Below are positions 18,190-25,387 of a stretch of 47,670 nucleotides of DNA, one piece after another; position 1 is the stretch's first letter, and each line of letters starts with the position of its first letter. The stretch is from an uncultured Lachnospira sp. (lineage in GTDB: Bacteria; Bacillota; Clostridia; Lachnospirales; Lachnospiraceae). The stretch is taken from positions 1-47,670 of the forward strand of contig CAKRLE010000015.1 in the NCBI GenBank assembly GCA_934359185.1, written 5' to 3'. The notes below the pieces were generated by a model. That model saw only the letters and a list, made by a program, of their open reading frames with translations. It was not told where the DNA came from and made no database searches. Position numbers and translations under genes: made by a program.

Positions 18190-19215
18190 TTACAGATAAT
18201 TCTCCATTGGGTATGTTGGGTAAGCAATCTCTTCAAGCTGATCCATTGTGACAAGTCCGGCTGGTGCACGGAGAACAGCAGGGATTCTGTTGACAATAGT
18301 AGCACATGTATGCTCAACAGTAGCAGGCTTTACAACATGGAATTCAGTATCTGGCTCACCAGTTATCTTCCAGTCACACATATCTCCATCATCAGGACCA
18401 TAAACCTTGCCTATACACTGGGTTTCAATGATAGGTCCCTGGAAAGTCTCAGTTGTGACAACAGCAGCCATTCCAATACAATTTCCCTTAGGAATAGTAG
18501 CATTCATTGTAGATGAATAGAGGTCAGAATCGTGGAAATATGGAACACATTTCTGAGTCTGGCTCTTGATTGTCCAGCCCATCTTAGATGCAAGGGCTTC
18601 ATTAGAATTCCATACATATGAAGGCTCGATTTCTTCAGGATGAGCAATCTGCTTCTCAAATTCATCAGGTGTAAGACTTACACCGTGAGCCTTGGCAAGG
18701 GCAAGACCATAATCCTCTACATTGTAGCTTACAGAACCCTCAATCTTAGTAATCTTATGGCATCCGCCGGCAACCATTCCGACCATGTTAACCCAGAAGA
18801 TATCCTCCATACCACTTCCTACGAATGTACAGCCATTCTTCTTGGCAGTTACATCAAGGATATTCGCATGGACAGGGTCAGTTGTCCAGCAGTAAGTAGC
18901 CTCCTCGCATGTAGTGATAACGCTTATTCCACGGCTTAAACATTTCATATAGTGAGGGAAGCAGTCGCTTACAAGGCTGAAAAGTGTTACAACTGCAATG
19001 TCAGGGTCTGTGTTGTCAAGAACCTCATCAGCATTGTCACTGATAAGAACACCAGTCTTTACACCAAGTCCGGCATAATCACCGACATCTATGCCTACGA
19101 TAGCAGGGTTACAATCGATTGCACCTACAATCTGGCAACCTGTCTCGTATAGATATCTTAATGTGTATTTACTCATTTTACCGCATCCATACTGAACTAC
19201 TTTAATTTTCTCCAT
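18190..19215 (-). CDS. NAD(P)-dependent dehydrogenase, 2,4-diaminopentanoate dehydrogenase-like
   Basis: A 341-residue protein with an N-terminal Rossmann fold ([18 protein letters not shown], then [17 protein letters not shown]) and a dihydrodipicolinate-reductase-like C-terminal half. The layout resembles clostridial 2,4-diaminopentanoate dehydrogenase (ornithine degradation). None of the other ornithine-pathway genes are nearby, so the substrate here is open. AAAGGAG at the proper distance fixes this ATG, with an in-frame ATG six codons upstream rejected. It has its own 19-bp-spacer promoter carrying the MerR-like dyad, downstream of the merR gene. Confidence 0.72.
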   Translation of the reverse strand: MEKIKVVQYGCGKMSKYTLRYLYETGCQIVGAIDCNPAIVGIDVGDYAGLGVKTGVLISDNADEVLDNTDPDIAVVTLFSLVSDCFPHYMKCLSRGISVITTCEEATYCWTTDPVHANILDVTAKKNGCTFVGSGMEDIFWVNMVGMVAGGCHKITKIEGSVSYNVEDYGLALAKAHGVSLTPDEFEKQIAHPEEIEPSYVWNSNEALASKMGWTIKSQTQKCVPYFHDSDLYSSTMNATIPKGNCIGMAAVVTTETFQGPIIETQCIGKVYGPDDGDMCDWKITGEPDTEFHVVKPATVEHTCATIVNRIPAVLRAPAGLVTMDQLEEIAYPTYPMENYL

Positions 19216-19266
19216 AATAAAAACTCCTTTCAAAAAAGAATGTTAAATATTTATTAAGTTAAGTTT

Positions 19267-19297
19267 AGTATAGAGTATTATGTAAGATTAGAGTCAA
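19267..19297 (-). promoter_or_regulatory. Promoter and MerR-like site of the dehydrogenase gene
   Basis: On the minus strand TTGACT (plus 19292-19297) and TATACT (plus 19267-19272) are separated by 19 bp, the long spacer typical of MerR-activated promoters. The spacer holds a sequence (plus 19276-19292) closely matching the site in front of merR. Confidence 0.65.
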
Positions 19298-19316
19298 TAC
19301 ATTTTTATAATAAATT

Positions 19317-20168
19317 TTAACGATTAATCTCGACAGGAACCTGCAAGCGAAGATACATCGAGCGTTTCTGGCTGTCAAAAATGTTCATTTCATTAATTTC
19401 CTCACAAATATAATCTCCACATATTGTCAGATGGTTTGAATGGCAGTAGTCTAGAAGCTTAGCTGCATATACATGTTCATCATCAAAAGATTCTGTGTAA
19501 ATGCACGCATACATGCCGCTGTCAAGTTCACGTACATTATTATTGACCGGAAATTCATCATCGGCGAATATGAAGATTTCATTAGAGTAAAAATGCTGTT
19601 CTTCAAAATATTTCTGCGACATTATTGTTCCTGCATTGCAGTAATATATAGTTGGTATGTTAAATTCTTTCAGATTATTCTTCAGCTTTTTAAGAATGAG
19701 CTCATACGTATCTATATTGTAATCGTAGAAATTTGTATCAACATGAAAAGCATAGATTTTTCTTTTGTGGATATATTCAAGCGTGATAGTGCCAGCAGGT
19801 GGAGACTTGCGGTACCGCTCAATATCATCAATGGTTCGGTCAATGGCAGCAATTTTAAGCCTTATGTCAATAAGCTGCTGTCTGGCTTGTTCCTTTTTCT
19901 TGCGCAGAAAGTCTTCAATAAGATTAAGGTCACGCTGGTCGAATACATCTTTAATCTCACGAAGTTCCATGCCAAGTTCTTTCATATACTGAATCATGTC
20001 AAACCGCGCATTCTGCTTGATGTCATAGTATCTATAATGAGAGTTTTTATCAATATAGCAAGGCTTCAACAGTCCCATAGAGTCATACAGGCGCAGTGTT
20101 GTCACAGTTGTCTGGTTCATCTTAGCCATCTCGCCGATGCTTATATAATTATGAGATTTATTGTTCAT
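19317..20168 (-). CDS. MerR-family regulator with effector-binding C-terminus
   Basis: A 283-residue regulator. Residues about 7-75 form the MerR winged helix (YISIGEMAKMNQTTVTTLRLYDSMGLLKP, then YRYYDIKQ). Residues about 85-125 form the dimerising coiled coil (LRKKKEQARQQLIDIRLKIAAIDR). The rest resembles a GyrI/BmrR-type ligand-binding domain, suggesting a small-molecule effector. GAGGTAATGCA before the ATG sets the start. It is divergent from the carboxymuconolactone-decarboxylase-family gene and upstream of the dehydrogenase. Related dyads lie in front of itself and of the dehydrogenase. Confidence 0.9.
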   Translation of the reverse strand: MNNKSHNYISIGEMAKMNQTTVTTLRLYDSMGLLKPCYIDKNSHYRYYDIKQNARFDMIQYMKELGMELREIKDVFDQRDLNLIEDFLRKKKEQARQQLIDIRLKIAAIDRTIDDIERYRKSPPAGTITLEYIHKRKIYAFHVDTNFYDYNIDTYELILKKLKNNLKEFNIPTIYYCNAGTIMSQKYFEEQHFYSNEIFIFADDEFPVNNNVRELDSGMYACIYTESFDDEHVYAAKLLDYCHSNHLTICGDYICEEINEMNIFDSQKRSMYLRLQVPVEINR

Positions 20169-20195
20169 TGCATTACCTCTTAAAATATACAAAAG

Positions 20196-20212
20196 TCTCA
20201 TGTAACATTAGA
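20196..20212. promoter_or_regulatory. Candidate MerR operator in the merR leader
   Basis: A 17-bp imperfect palindrome of form TCTNATGTNACATNAGA just downstream of the merR -10. The same sequence with few changes lies in the dehydrogenase promoter spacer at 19276-19292. Position after the -10 suggests autorepression. Confidence 0.55.
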
Positions 20213-20215
20213 GTT

Positions 20216-20245
20216 ATTATAGCATAAATATTGCAATAATGGCAA
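20216..20245 (-). promoter_or_regulatory. Promoter of merR
   Basis: On the minus strand TTGCCA (plus 20240-20245) and perfect TATAAT (plus 20216-20221) are 18 bp apart. It overlaps the divergent promoter region of the 20329 gene. Confidence 0.65.
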
Positions 20246-20252
20246 AAAATCC

Positions 20253-20283
20253 TTGACCTAAAGTCAGGTTCATGTCTTATTAT
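20253..20283 (+). promoter_or_regulatory. Long-spacer promoter of the decarboxylase-family gene
   Basis: TTGACC at 20253-20258 and TATTAT at 20278-20283 are separated by 19 bp, with an ACCT-N6-AGGT dyad between and overlapping the -35. This is the geometry of MerR-activated promoters. The dyad differs from the one at 20196-20212. Confidence 0.65.
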
Positions 20284-20328
20284 AGTCATAAGATAAATAA
20301 TAAAGCTGTTTTAGGAGGTATAACAATA

Positions 20329-20706
20329 ATGGCAAAGATTGTACAGACAGCAGGAAGAAACGCATTAGGCGAGTTTGCGCCAGAATTCGCACATTTCAAT
20401 GATGATGTTTTATTTGGCGAGAATTGGAATAATCAGGATATTGATGTTAAGACAAGAAGTATAATAACAGTTGTTGCACTTATGTCTATGGGAATTACAG
20501 ATTCATCTCTTAAATTCCATCTACAGAATGCAAAGGCACATGGTGTTACACAGAAAGAGATAGCAGCAGTTATAACACATGTTGCTTTTTACGCTGGATG
20601 GCCTAAGGCATGGGCAGTGTTTAACCTTGCAAAAGAAGTATGGGAAGTTAATGAGAACGACCTTCCATATAAGGATGAGGCGATGAGAGCGCATGGAAGT
20701 AATTAG
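20329..20706 (+). CDS. Carboxymuconolactone decarboxylase-family protein
   Basis: A 125-residue protein of the AhpD/CMD-like fold. It has the family layout ...LFGENWNNQDIDVKTRSIITVVALMSMG..., a helical stretch with FHLQNAKAHGVTQKEIAAVITHVAFYAGWPKAW, and a short tail. It lacks the CxxC pair of AhpD-type peroxidases, so it is more like the CMD/unknown subgroup. GGAGGTATAACAATA sets the start over an in-frame ATG 19 codons upstream. It is divergent from merR behind a MerR-like promoter. Its stop overlaps the stop of the convergent minus-strand gene. Confidence 0.85.
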   Translation: MAKIVQTAGRNALGEFAPEFAHFNDDVLFGENWNNQDIDVKTRSIITVVALMSMGITDSSLKFHLQNAKAHGVTQKEIAAVITHVAFYAGWPKAWAVFNLAKEVWEVNENDLPYKDEAMRAHGSN

Positions 20707-21260
20707 CTGGCATCTTTATTTTTTTCTTCAGCTTCCTTTTTAGTGTTAGGAAGGCTGCTGTATTCATTAGATTTTTGAAATTCTTTATATGTATCATTAT
20801 AAGCGGCAATTGTCTCCTCTTTAGCAGGGTCATTGTCGCTTATTTTTGACATTGCATCAACATATAAATCATGTGCCTCTTCCTTTGATTTACATGATTT
20901 AAGCCTGTTTTCCAGAGCTTCACGCTGGATTTGAACTTTTGCCATTTTGGCATATTCGATCGGATTATTTATTCTGAGATACTGCATTTCATCAACCGTC
21001 AGCTTTTTGCCATGCTTTATCTTATTCTCAAGCTTTTCAATGAATTTTTTCTTCTGTTCTTCCGTCATGCCAGAGGTTGGGTCAAATATACTATCAACTG
21101 CATCTTTGAGCATTACGCCAATACTGGCAGTGTCTATAGAAGATGACTGCGAATCCGCATTATTATCTGATTTATATTTTGCAAATAAATTGTCGATTGC
21201 GTTGCTTTTGTTATTTATCATTTTTCTGATATTCACAGTTGATAGTATATTATTCACCAT
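20703..21260 (-). CDS. Uncharacterised helical protein, sigma-D operon gene 2
   Basis: A 185-residue hydrophilic protein without signal peptide or membrane segment. Charged helices dominate (TEEQKKKFIEKLENKIKHGKKL, VDEMQYLRINNPIEYAKMAKVQIQREALENRL), with a lysine/glutamate-rich tail. I do not recognise a family. GGAGGATTT precedes the ATG. It follows the 21269 gene by 8 bp, so it should share that gene's flagellar-type sigma-D promoter. A role in motility or the cell envelope is an inference from this promoter alone. Confidence 0.75.
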   Translation of the reverse strand: MVNNILSTVNIRKMINNKSNAIDNLFAKYKSDNNADSQSSSIDTASIGVMLKDAVDSIFDPTSGMTEEQKKKFIEKLENKIKHGKKLTVDEMQYLRINNPIEYAKMAKVQIQREALENRLKSCKSKEEAHDLYVDAMSKISDNDPAKEETIAAYNDTYKEFQKSNEYSSLPNTKKEAEEKNKDAS

Positions 21261-21268
21261 AAATCCTC

Positions 21269-22033
21269 CTAATTGTACTGGTTTACAATAGAATCTTCAT
21301 CTACATTTCCAGCAAGAAAAGCTTCCCAGAAACTCTTGTCGCTTGCAAATTTAAGGTCATTATCTTTGTCAAATCTGTCAAGGAAATCCCATACCCTCTT
21401 GCAGTCACCAGATTTGTTGTAATTGATGCTCCACAGCTCATGTCTTTCACCATTCTTGAATTCTGAACAGATGATTCCATCAGGTGTAAATGCTGTTATA
21501 GTCCATGTAGCATCGTCTTCTTTGAGACTTGCCGCTTCCTTTGTATCAGAAGTCTCGCTGACGCCCTGCGAAGTGCTTCCAGTAAGAAGCAGTTCCTGAG
21601 TTTTAGTGAGTGCTCCTGCTGCCATTTCATTAGAAGCCTTGGCTCTTGTGAGGATATCCTGATCCTCTGTCTTCATGTCAAAAGTCCAACTGCTCTCCTC
21701 AATCTCTTTAGAGTCAGAAGCGACAGCTACACCAGAGACAAAACCATTAGCTGCCGCTCTTAGAGCTGCATTGGCTGCGGCTATGGCACGTTCGCTTGAA
21801 GGAACCTGGGCGGCAGCTTTATTAGCGGCATCCTCCTGCTTTTCCTTCATAAGCTTTAAATTCTCCTTGAAATCATCGATGTAGTTGTCTACACCTTCAA
21901 GAAGCTTGTCCCATTGCTTGTCAGACATGTCACGCCAGTCTGTCTCATCAATGTTGTCTTTAGTGAGCTTGTGCCGCTCTTTATAAAGGGCTAAGCTTTC
22001 ACTAAAGCTCTGGGGCTTAGTGTTAATCTGCAT
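21269..22033 (-). CDS. Uncharacterised protein, sigma-D operon gene 1
   Basis: A 254-residue soluble protein. Residues 1-75 are charged helices (SFSESLALYKERHKLTKDN, WDKLLEGVDNYIDDFKENLKLMKEK). About 75-105 are alanine-rich. The C-terminal part is more strand-like (ATWTITAFTPDGIICSEFKNGERHELWSINY). AAAGGAG six bases before this ATG decides the start over two upstream in-frame ATGs. No family is recognised. It is the first gene behind a good sigma-D promoter, followed at 8 bp by the 20703 gene. Confidence 0.75.
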   Translation of the reverse strand: MQINTKPQSFSESLALYKERHKLTKDNIDETDWRDMSDKQWDKLLEGVDNYIDDFKENLKLMKEKQEDAANKAAAQVPSSERAIAAANAALRAAANGFVSGVAVASDSKEIEESSWTFDMKTEDQDILTRAKASNEMAAGALTKTQELLLTGSTSQGVSETSDTKEAASLKEDDATWTITAFTPDGIICSEFKNGERHELWSINYNKSGDCKRVWDFLDRFDKDNDLKFASDKSFWEAFLAGNVDEDSIVNQYN

Positions 22034-22104
22034 GATTCTCCTTTCTGCAGCTAATCGGGCATTCATAGCTGCGACGCTCCCCATATAGGTCCGAGCTATG
22101 TATT

Positions 22105-22133
22105 ATATCGGCAGAGTTGATGTAATCAATTAG
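22105..22133 (-). promoter_or_regulatory. Sigma-D (FliA) type promoter
   Basis: On the minus strand the -10 reads GCCGATAT (plus 22105-22112), a perfect match to the sigma-28/sigma-D consensus. Fifteen bases upstream stands CTAATT (plus 22128-22133), near the TAAA -35. It lies about 70 bp before the 22033 start. Confidence 0.75.
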
Positions 22134-22196
22134 GATTTTGTTAAAGACATGTTACATGAAAATTAGCTTTTAACACTGACATTGTTTGATATATAA

Positions 22197-22237
22197 TAAA
22201 AAAGCAGCCATCGATTAACAGAATAATCAATGGCTGC
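22197..22237 (-). terminator. Intrinsic terminator of the ECF S gene
   Basis: A 14-bp stem (22224-22237 with 22204-22217, one wobble pair on the minus-strand RNA), a six-base loop and a run of T on the minus strand. It ends the 22258 gene. Confidence 0.9.
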
Positions 22238-22257
22238 CAGAGGCGAAACAATATTAA

Positions 22258-22872
22258 CTACATTGTTTTAAGAACTTTATATAATGCTCTTGTGAGAATA
22301 CTTGCAACAACGAAGCATACAGCAGCTTCGATTGCACCCTGTGTTCCAACGAATGCAACAACGAATGTGAATGGGTTGGATACACCGAGCTTAGTTACAA
22401 ATGTCTGGATATAAGCTGTGTTGTAGAATATAACAACGAGTGAGCTCATAAACAGAATAGTATTTAATACAGGACATGCAAAACTTGCTATGTAATAAGA
22501 TGCCTTCTGCATTTTCTGGTTATTGTGAAGTGCTTTGAATATCAGTGCTGTAAGCCATCCTTCAAGGATTCTTGGTACAAGAGTCAGGAAAATTGTGCCG
22601 AATGGATTGATACTGAATAACATTGCTGTGAAAGCAGAACCACCGCTTATTGCCTGATAAAGACTTGTAAGTCCAAATGTTGCACCACATACAATACCAC
22701 CGATTGGTCCTAAGATAATAGCACCAACTGCAACAGGTACAGTAAGAAATGTGATTGTCAAACCAGGAAGCTTAATGTAACCTAGTGGTGTGAGAGACAT
22801 TACGATAATAATCGCAATCATCATGGCAAGTTCTACCATGAACTTTGTGTTGAATTTTTTGTTTACTGTCAT
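22258..22872 (-). CDS. ECF transporter S component, substrate unknown
   Basis: A 204-residue integral membrane protein with five to six hydrophobic segments. The N-terminal YIKLPGLTITFLTVPVAVGAIILGPIGGIVCGATFGLTSL pattern is typical of the large ECF S-component family (riboflavin/folate/pantothenate/queuosine type). The vitamin cannot be assigned. GAGGA five bases before this ATG sets the start over an ATG seven codons upstream. No ecfA/ecfT is adjacent, so it should dock on the shared module at 8.7-11.2 kb. An 18-bp palindrome in its leader suggests repressor control. Confidence 0.85.
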   Translation of the reverse strand: MTVNKKFNTKFMVELAMMIAIIIVMSLTPLGYIKLPGLTITFLTVPVAVGAIILGPIGGIVCGATFGLTSLYQAISGGSAFTAMLFSINPFGTIFLTLVPRILEGWLTALIFKALHNNQKMQKASYYIASFACPVLNTILFMSSLVVIFYNTAYIQTFVTKLGVSNPFTFVVAFVGTQGAIEAAVCFVVASILTRALYKVLKTM

Positions 22873-22887
22873 TTTTTCCTCATTTCT

Positions 22888-22900
22888 GCGCAATTTGCGC
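22888..22900. repeat. 13-bp palindrome just before the ECF S ribosome binding site
   Basis: GCGCAA-T-TTGCGC, a perfect 6+6 palindrome, immediately upstream of the GAGGA ribosome binding site of the 22258 gene and next to the 18-bp palindrome. It could be a second operator. Confidence 0.5.
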
Positions 22901-22901
22901 G

Positions 22902-22919
22902 TGTTAGTTGCAACTTACA
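22902..22919. promoter_or_regulatory. 18-bp palindromic operator candidate
   Basis: TGTNAGTTGCAACTNACA is symmetrical except at the two N positions. It lies directly downstream of a TATTAT -10-like box of the ECF S gene (minus strand), a usual site for a repressor. The regulator is not identifiable from this window. Confidence 0.6.
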
Positions 22920-22930
22920 TCTATAATATG

Positions 22931-23193
22931 TTATGAGCTTTTGGCCATGATATTATAATGTGAAGTTACACTGATTAAAAAATGAACGTTCGCCGATACG
23001 GCTGATGAGAAACCTTAAACATAGGTTTACCAACAGATTTAATGATGATTAAGTGACTGCCAGATATGGTCAATCCAATCATATAAAGAAAATAAAATAA
23101 AAATCTGATGCATTTTCTCACGAATAACGCTCGCACGTATATTACCACAAATTGTATACAAGAGCAACAACTAATTTGAAAGGTATTGAAATT
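22931..23193. other. Intergenic region between divergent ECF S and dus genes
   Basis: About 320 bp lie between the start codons at 22872 and 23194. Besides the two palindromes near 22900 there is a possible plus-strand promoter (TTATGA, 17 bp, TATAAT at about 22953-22958). Small hairpins follow: GAACGTTC, GCCG-ATA-CGGC, AAACCT/AGGTTT, and one around CCAGATATGG. A structured leader for dus is possible, but I do not recognise a known riboswitch. Confidence 0.35.
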
Positions 23194-24195
23194 ATGAAAA
23201 TATATATGGCTCCGTTAGAGGGGGTTACAGGATATGTATTCAGGAATGCATTTGAGGAATATTACGGAAAAGGAAGAATTGATAAATACTTTATTCCATT
23301 TATTTCTCCTAATAAATCTAAAGGATACACAACCAGAGAGCAGGCAGACATTGCGCCTGAACGTAACGCTGGCATTAATGTGGTGCCACAGATTATGGCT
23401 AATGATGTTGGATTATTCCTTGAGGCAGCAGCTATGCTTAAAGAACTGGGGTATAATGAAATTAATCTCAATCTTGGCTGTCCATCGGGAACAGTTGTGA
23501 GCAAATACAGAGGAGCGGGATTTCTTGCGAAACCAAGAGAATTAGATATATTTCTTGATAAAGCGCTAAGCTCGCCACAGATGAAAGATATGAGTATGTC
23601 GGTAAAGACCCGCACAGGCATGGAAAGTCATGAGGAATTTAAGCTGCTTATGGCTATATATGGTGATTATCCGCTCAGTGAGATAATTATTCATCCAAGG
23701 GTGAGAACGGATTATTACAAGAACAGCCCTGATATGGATATATTTAGATGGGCTGTAGGAGAGAGCAGTGTTCCTATAAGTTATAATGGAGATATATTCA
23801 AGATTAAAGATTATGTGAAGCTGGTTGAAGAATTTCCAGATATTGACAGCGTTATGATAGGAAGAGGATTTGTCGGCAATCAGAGACTGATTAACCAGAT
23901 TTCTGATAGTACAGGTAGTGATATAATTCATGATAAAGCAGATTTTACATATGATGACCTGCCTGATAAGCATGATATGGAAACGCTTGAAAAATTCACT
24001 GGCAGGCTGCTTAAGGATTATATAGGCATAATGGACAGTGAAGTCAATGCAATGCACAAGATGAAGGAAGTCTGGATATATATCAACCAGTTCAATCCGG
24101 GACATGAAAAAGCATTTAAGAAAATTAAAAAGTCAAGAAATTTGACCGACTATCAGAATGGGGTCAGAGAATTCTTTGACGGGAGGCGGATTTGA
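23194..24195 (+). CDS. dus: tRNA-dihydrouridine synthase
   Basis: An FMN enzyme that reduces uridines in tRNA D-loops. The 333-residue protein begins KIYMAPLEGVTGYVFRNAF (flavin-binding start) and has NEINLNLGCPSGTVVSKYRGAGFL with the catalytic cysteine in GCPS. MSVKTRTG, IIIHPRVRTDYYKN and VPISYNGDI follow, then VMIGRGFVGN. The start is 14 codons inside the longest frame, following GAAAGG. The stop TGA lies inside the TTG start of the next gene, so the two are coupled. Confidence 0.92.
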   Translation: MKIYMAPLEGVTGYVFRNAFEEYYGKGRIDKYFIPFISPNKSKGYTTREQADIAPERNAGINVVPQIMANDVGLFLEAAAMLKELGYNEINLNLGCPSGTVVSKYRGAGFLAKPRELDIFLDKALSSPQMKDMSMSVKTRTGMESHEEFKLLMAIYGDYPLSEIIIHPRVRTDYYKNSPDMDIFRWAVGESSVPISYNGDIFKIKDYVKLVEEFPDIDSVMIGRGFVGNQRLINQISDSTGSDIIHDKADFTYDDLPDKHDMETLEKFTGRLLKDYIGIMDSEVNAMHKMKEVWIYINQFNPGHEKAFKKIKKSRNLTDYQNGVREFFDGRRI

Positions 24196-25373
24196 AGATA
24201 CTGTTATATAGATGGAAGGTATTTAATCAAGAGGACATAACAGAGGCATTAGAAAAGGCAGGACATACTGTTACGCAGATGGAGGCAATCAGCTTTTCGA
24301 GAAAGTCAGATATGCCTGAGGATAAAGAGAAGCTCGCAAAAGAGCTGGTGGACATGTTTGATGGTTACGATGCGGTGTTCAGTGTAAATTATTTTATAGA
24401 AGTGTCTAATGCATGTGAGCAGCTACATATTAAATACATAAGCTGGACGGTTGATAGTCCTATGCTCACTATGTATGACAAGTCAGTGTTTAACGAGTGT
24501 AATTACTGCTTTTTATTTGATAAGGTTTGCTTCTGCACATTTAAGGCTATGGGGGTTAAGAAAATATGGTATCTTCCGCTTGCTGTCAATGCAGCCCGGC
24601 TTTCGAGGCAGCTTGATGGCATGAGTACAGAGGAAGTGACAGGATTTTTATCTGATGTCTCATTTGTCGGCGGGTTATATAATAAAAATTCATATGATGA
24701 GGTATATGACAAGCTACCCGAATACCTTTCAGGATATTTTGACGGGGCAATTCAAGCTCAGGGAGATCTGTTCGGAGACAATGTATTTGACAGGATATTT
24801 ACATCAGATATATTAGAAAAGCTGTCTGAGTTCGTTGATTTCAGACAGGCAGAGAGCGGGCTTTCAAACATGGAGCTGGTATTCAAAAATACATTTCTAG
24901 GATACAAGCATGCGCAGATATCAAGAATAAAGCTGATTAATATGCTTGCTTCAAAGTTTGATATGGATTTATATTCGGACAAGGATGACAAGAGAATAAT
25001 TGGTGCCAATTACCGTGGAACGGTGGATTATTATAAAGATATGCCTAAGGTTTTCAGATGCAGCGATATCAATATAAATCTTACTATATGCAATATCAGA
25101 AGCGGAATTCCATTGCGGGTGTGGGATATTATCGGTGCAAAGGGATTTGTGCTTACTAATTATCAGCCAGAGATACCAGAGCTGTTCGAGAACGGCAGTG
25201 ATATAGTTTATTATGAAAGCTTTGATGACTGTGTAAGAAAGACAGAATATTATCTTACCCATGAAGATGAAAGAAAATGCATCGCAGAAAATGGCTATAA
25301 CAAGGTGTTGAAATACCATTCCTACGATGCAAGAATTAAATTTATATTAGACAAACTAGGCTGTCTGGTTTAA
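24192..25373 (+). CDS. DUF3880/CgeB-type glycosyltransferase
   Basis: A 393-residue protein of two-domain GT-B style. The N-terminal half resembles DUF3880 (DGYDAVFSVNYFIEVSNACEQLHIKYISWTVDSPML, then FLFDKVCFCTFKAMGVKKIWYLPLAVN). The C-terminal half is like the CgeB glycosyltransferase_1 domain (SGIPLRVWDIIGAKGFVLTNYQPEIPELFENGSDIVYY). Start is TTG at 24192 with GGGAGG upstream, overlapping the dus stop. Such proteins occur in surface, spore and flagellin glycosylation loci. The target here is unknown. It ends 14 bp before a convergent gene. Confidence 0.75.
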   Translation: MKILLYRWKVFNQEDITEALEKAGHTVTQMEAISFSRKSDMPEDKEKLAKELVDMFDGYDAVFSVNYFIEVSNACEQLHIKYISWTVDSPMLTMYDKSVFNECNYCFLFDKVCFCTFKAMGVKKIWYLPLAVNAARLSRQLDGMSTEEVTGFLSDVSFVGGLYNKNSYDEVYDKLPEYLSGYFDGAIQAQGDLFGDNVFDRIFTSDILEKLSEFVDFRQAESGLSNMELVFKNTFLGYKHAQISRIKLINMLASKFDMDLYSDKDDKRIIGANYRGTVDYYKDMPKVFRCSDININLTICNIRSGIPLRVWDIIGAKGFVLTNYQPEIPELFENGSDIVYYESFDDCVRKTEYYLTHEDERKCIAENGYNKVLKYHSYDARIKFILDKLGCLV

Positions 25374-25387
25374 TTAGTGTTGTCTGG

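Noticed and set aside
19473..20183. A 236-residue plus-strand ORF
   Set aside because: It is the antisense shadow of the merR gene, whose protein shows clear domains.
22976..22999. A second sigma-D-like promoter (GCCGATAC) on the plus strand
   Set aside because: The upstream TAAA is only 12 bp away instead of 15, and the -10 is part of a small GCCG-ATA-CGGC hairpin.
23002..23009. CTGATGAG resembling a hammerhead ribozyme core
   Set aside because: The required GAAA after stem II and the flanking stems I and III cannot be placed. The nearby hairpins do not form a hammerhead.
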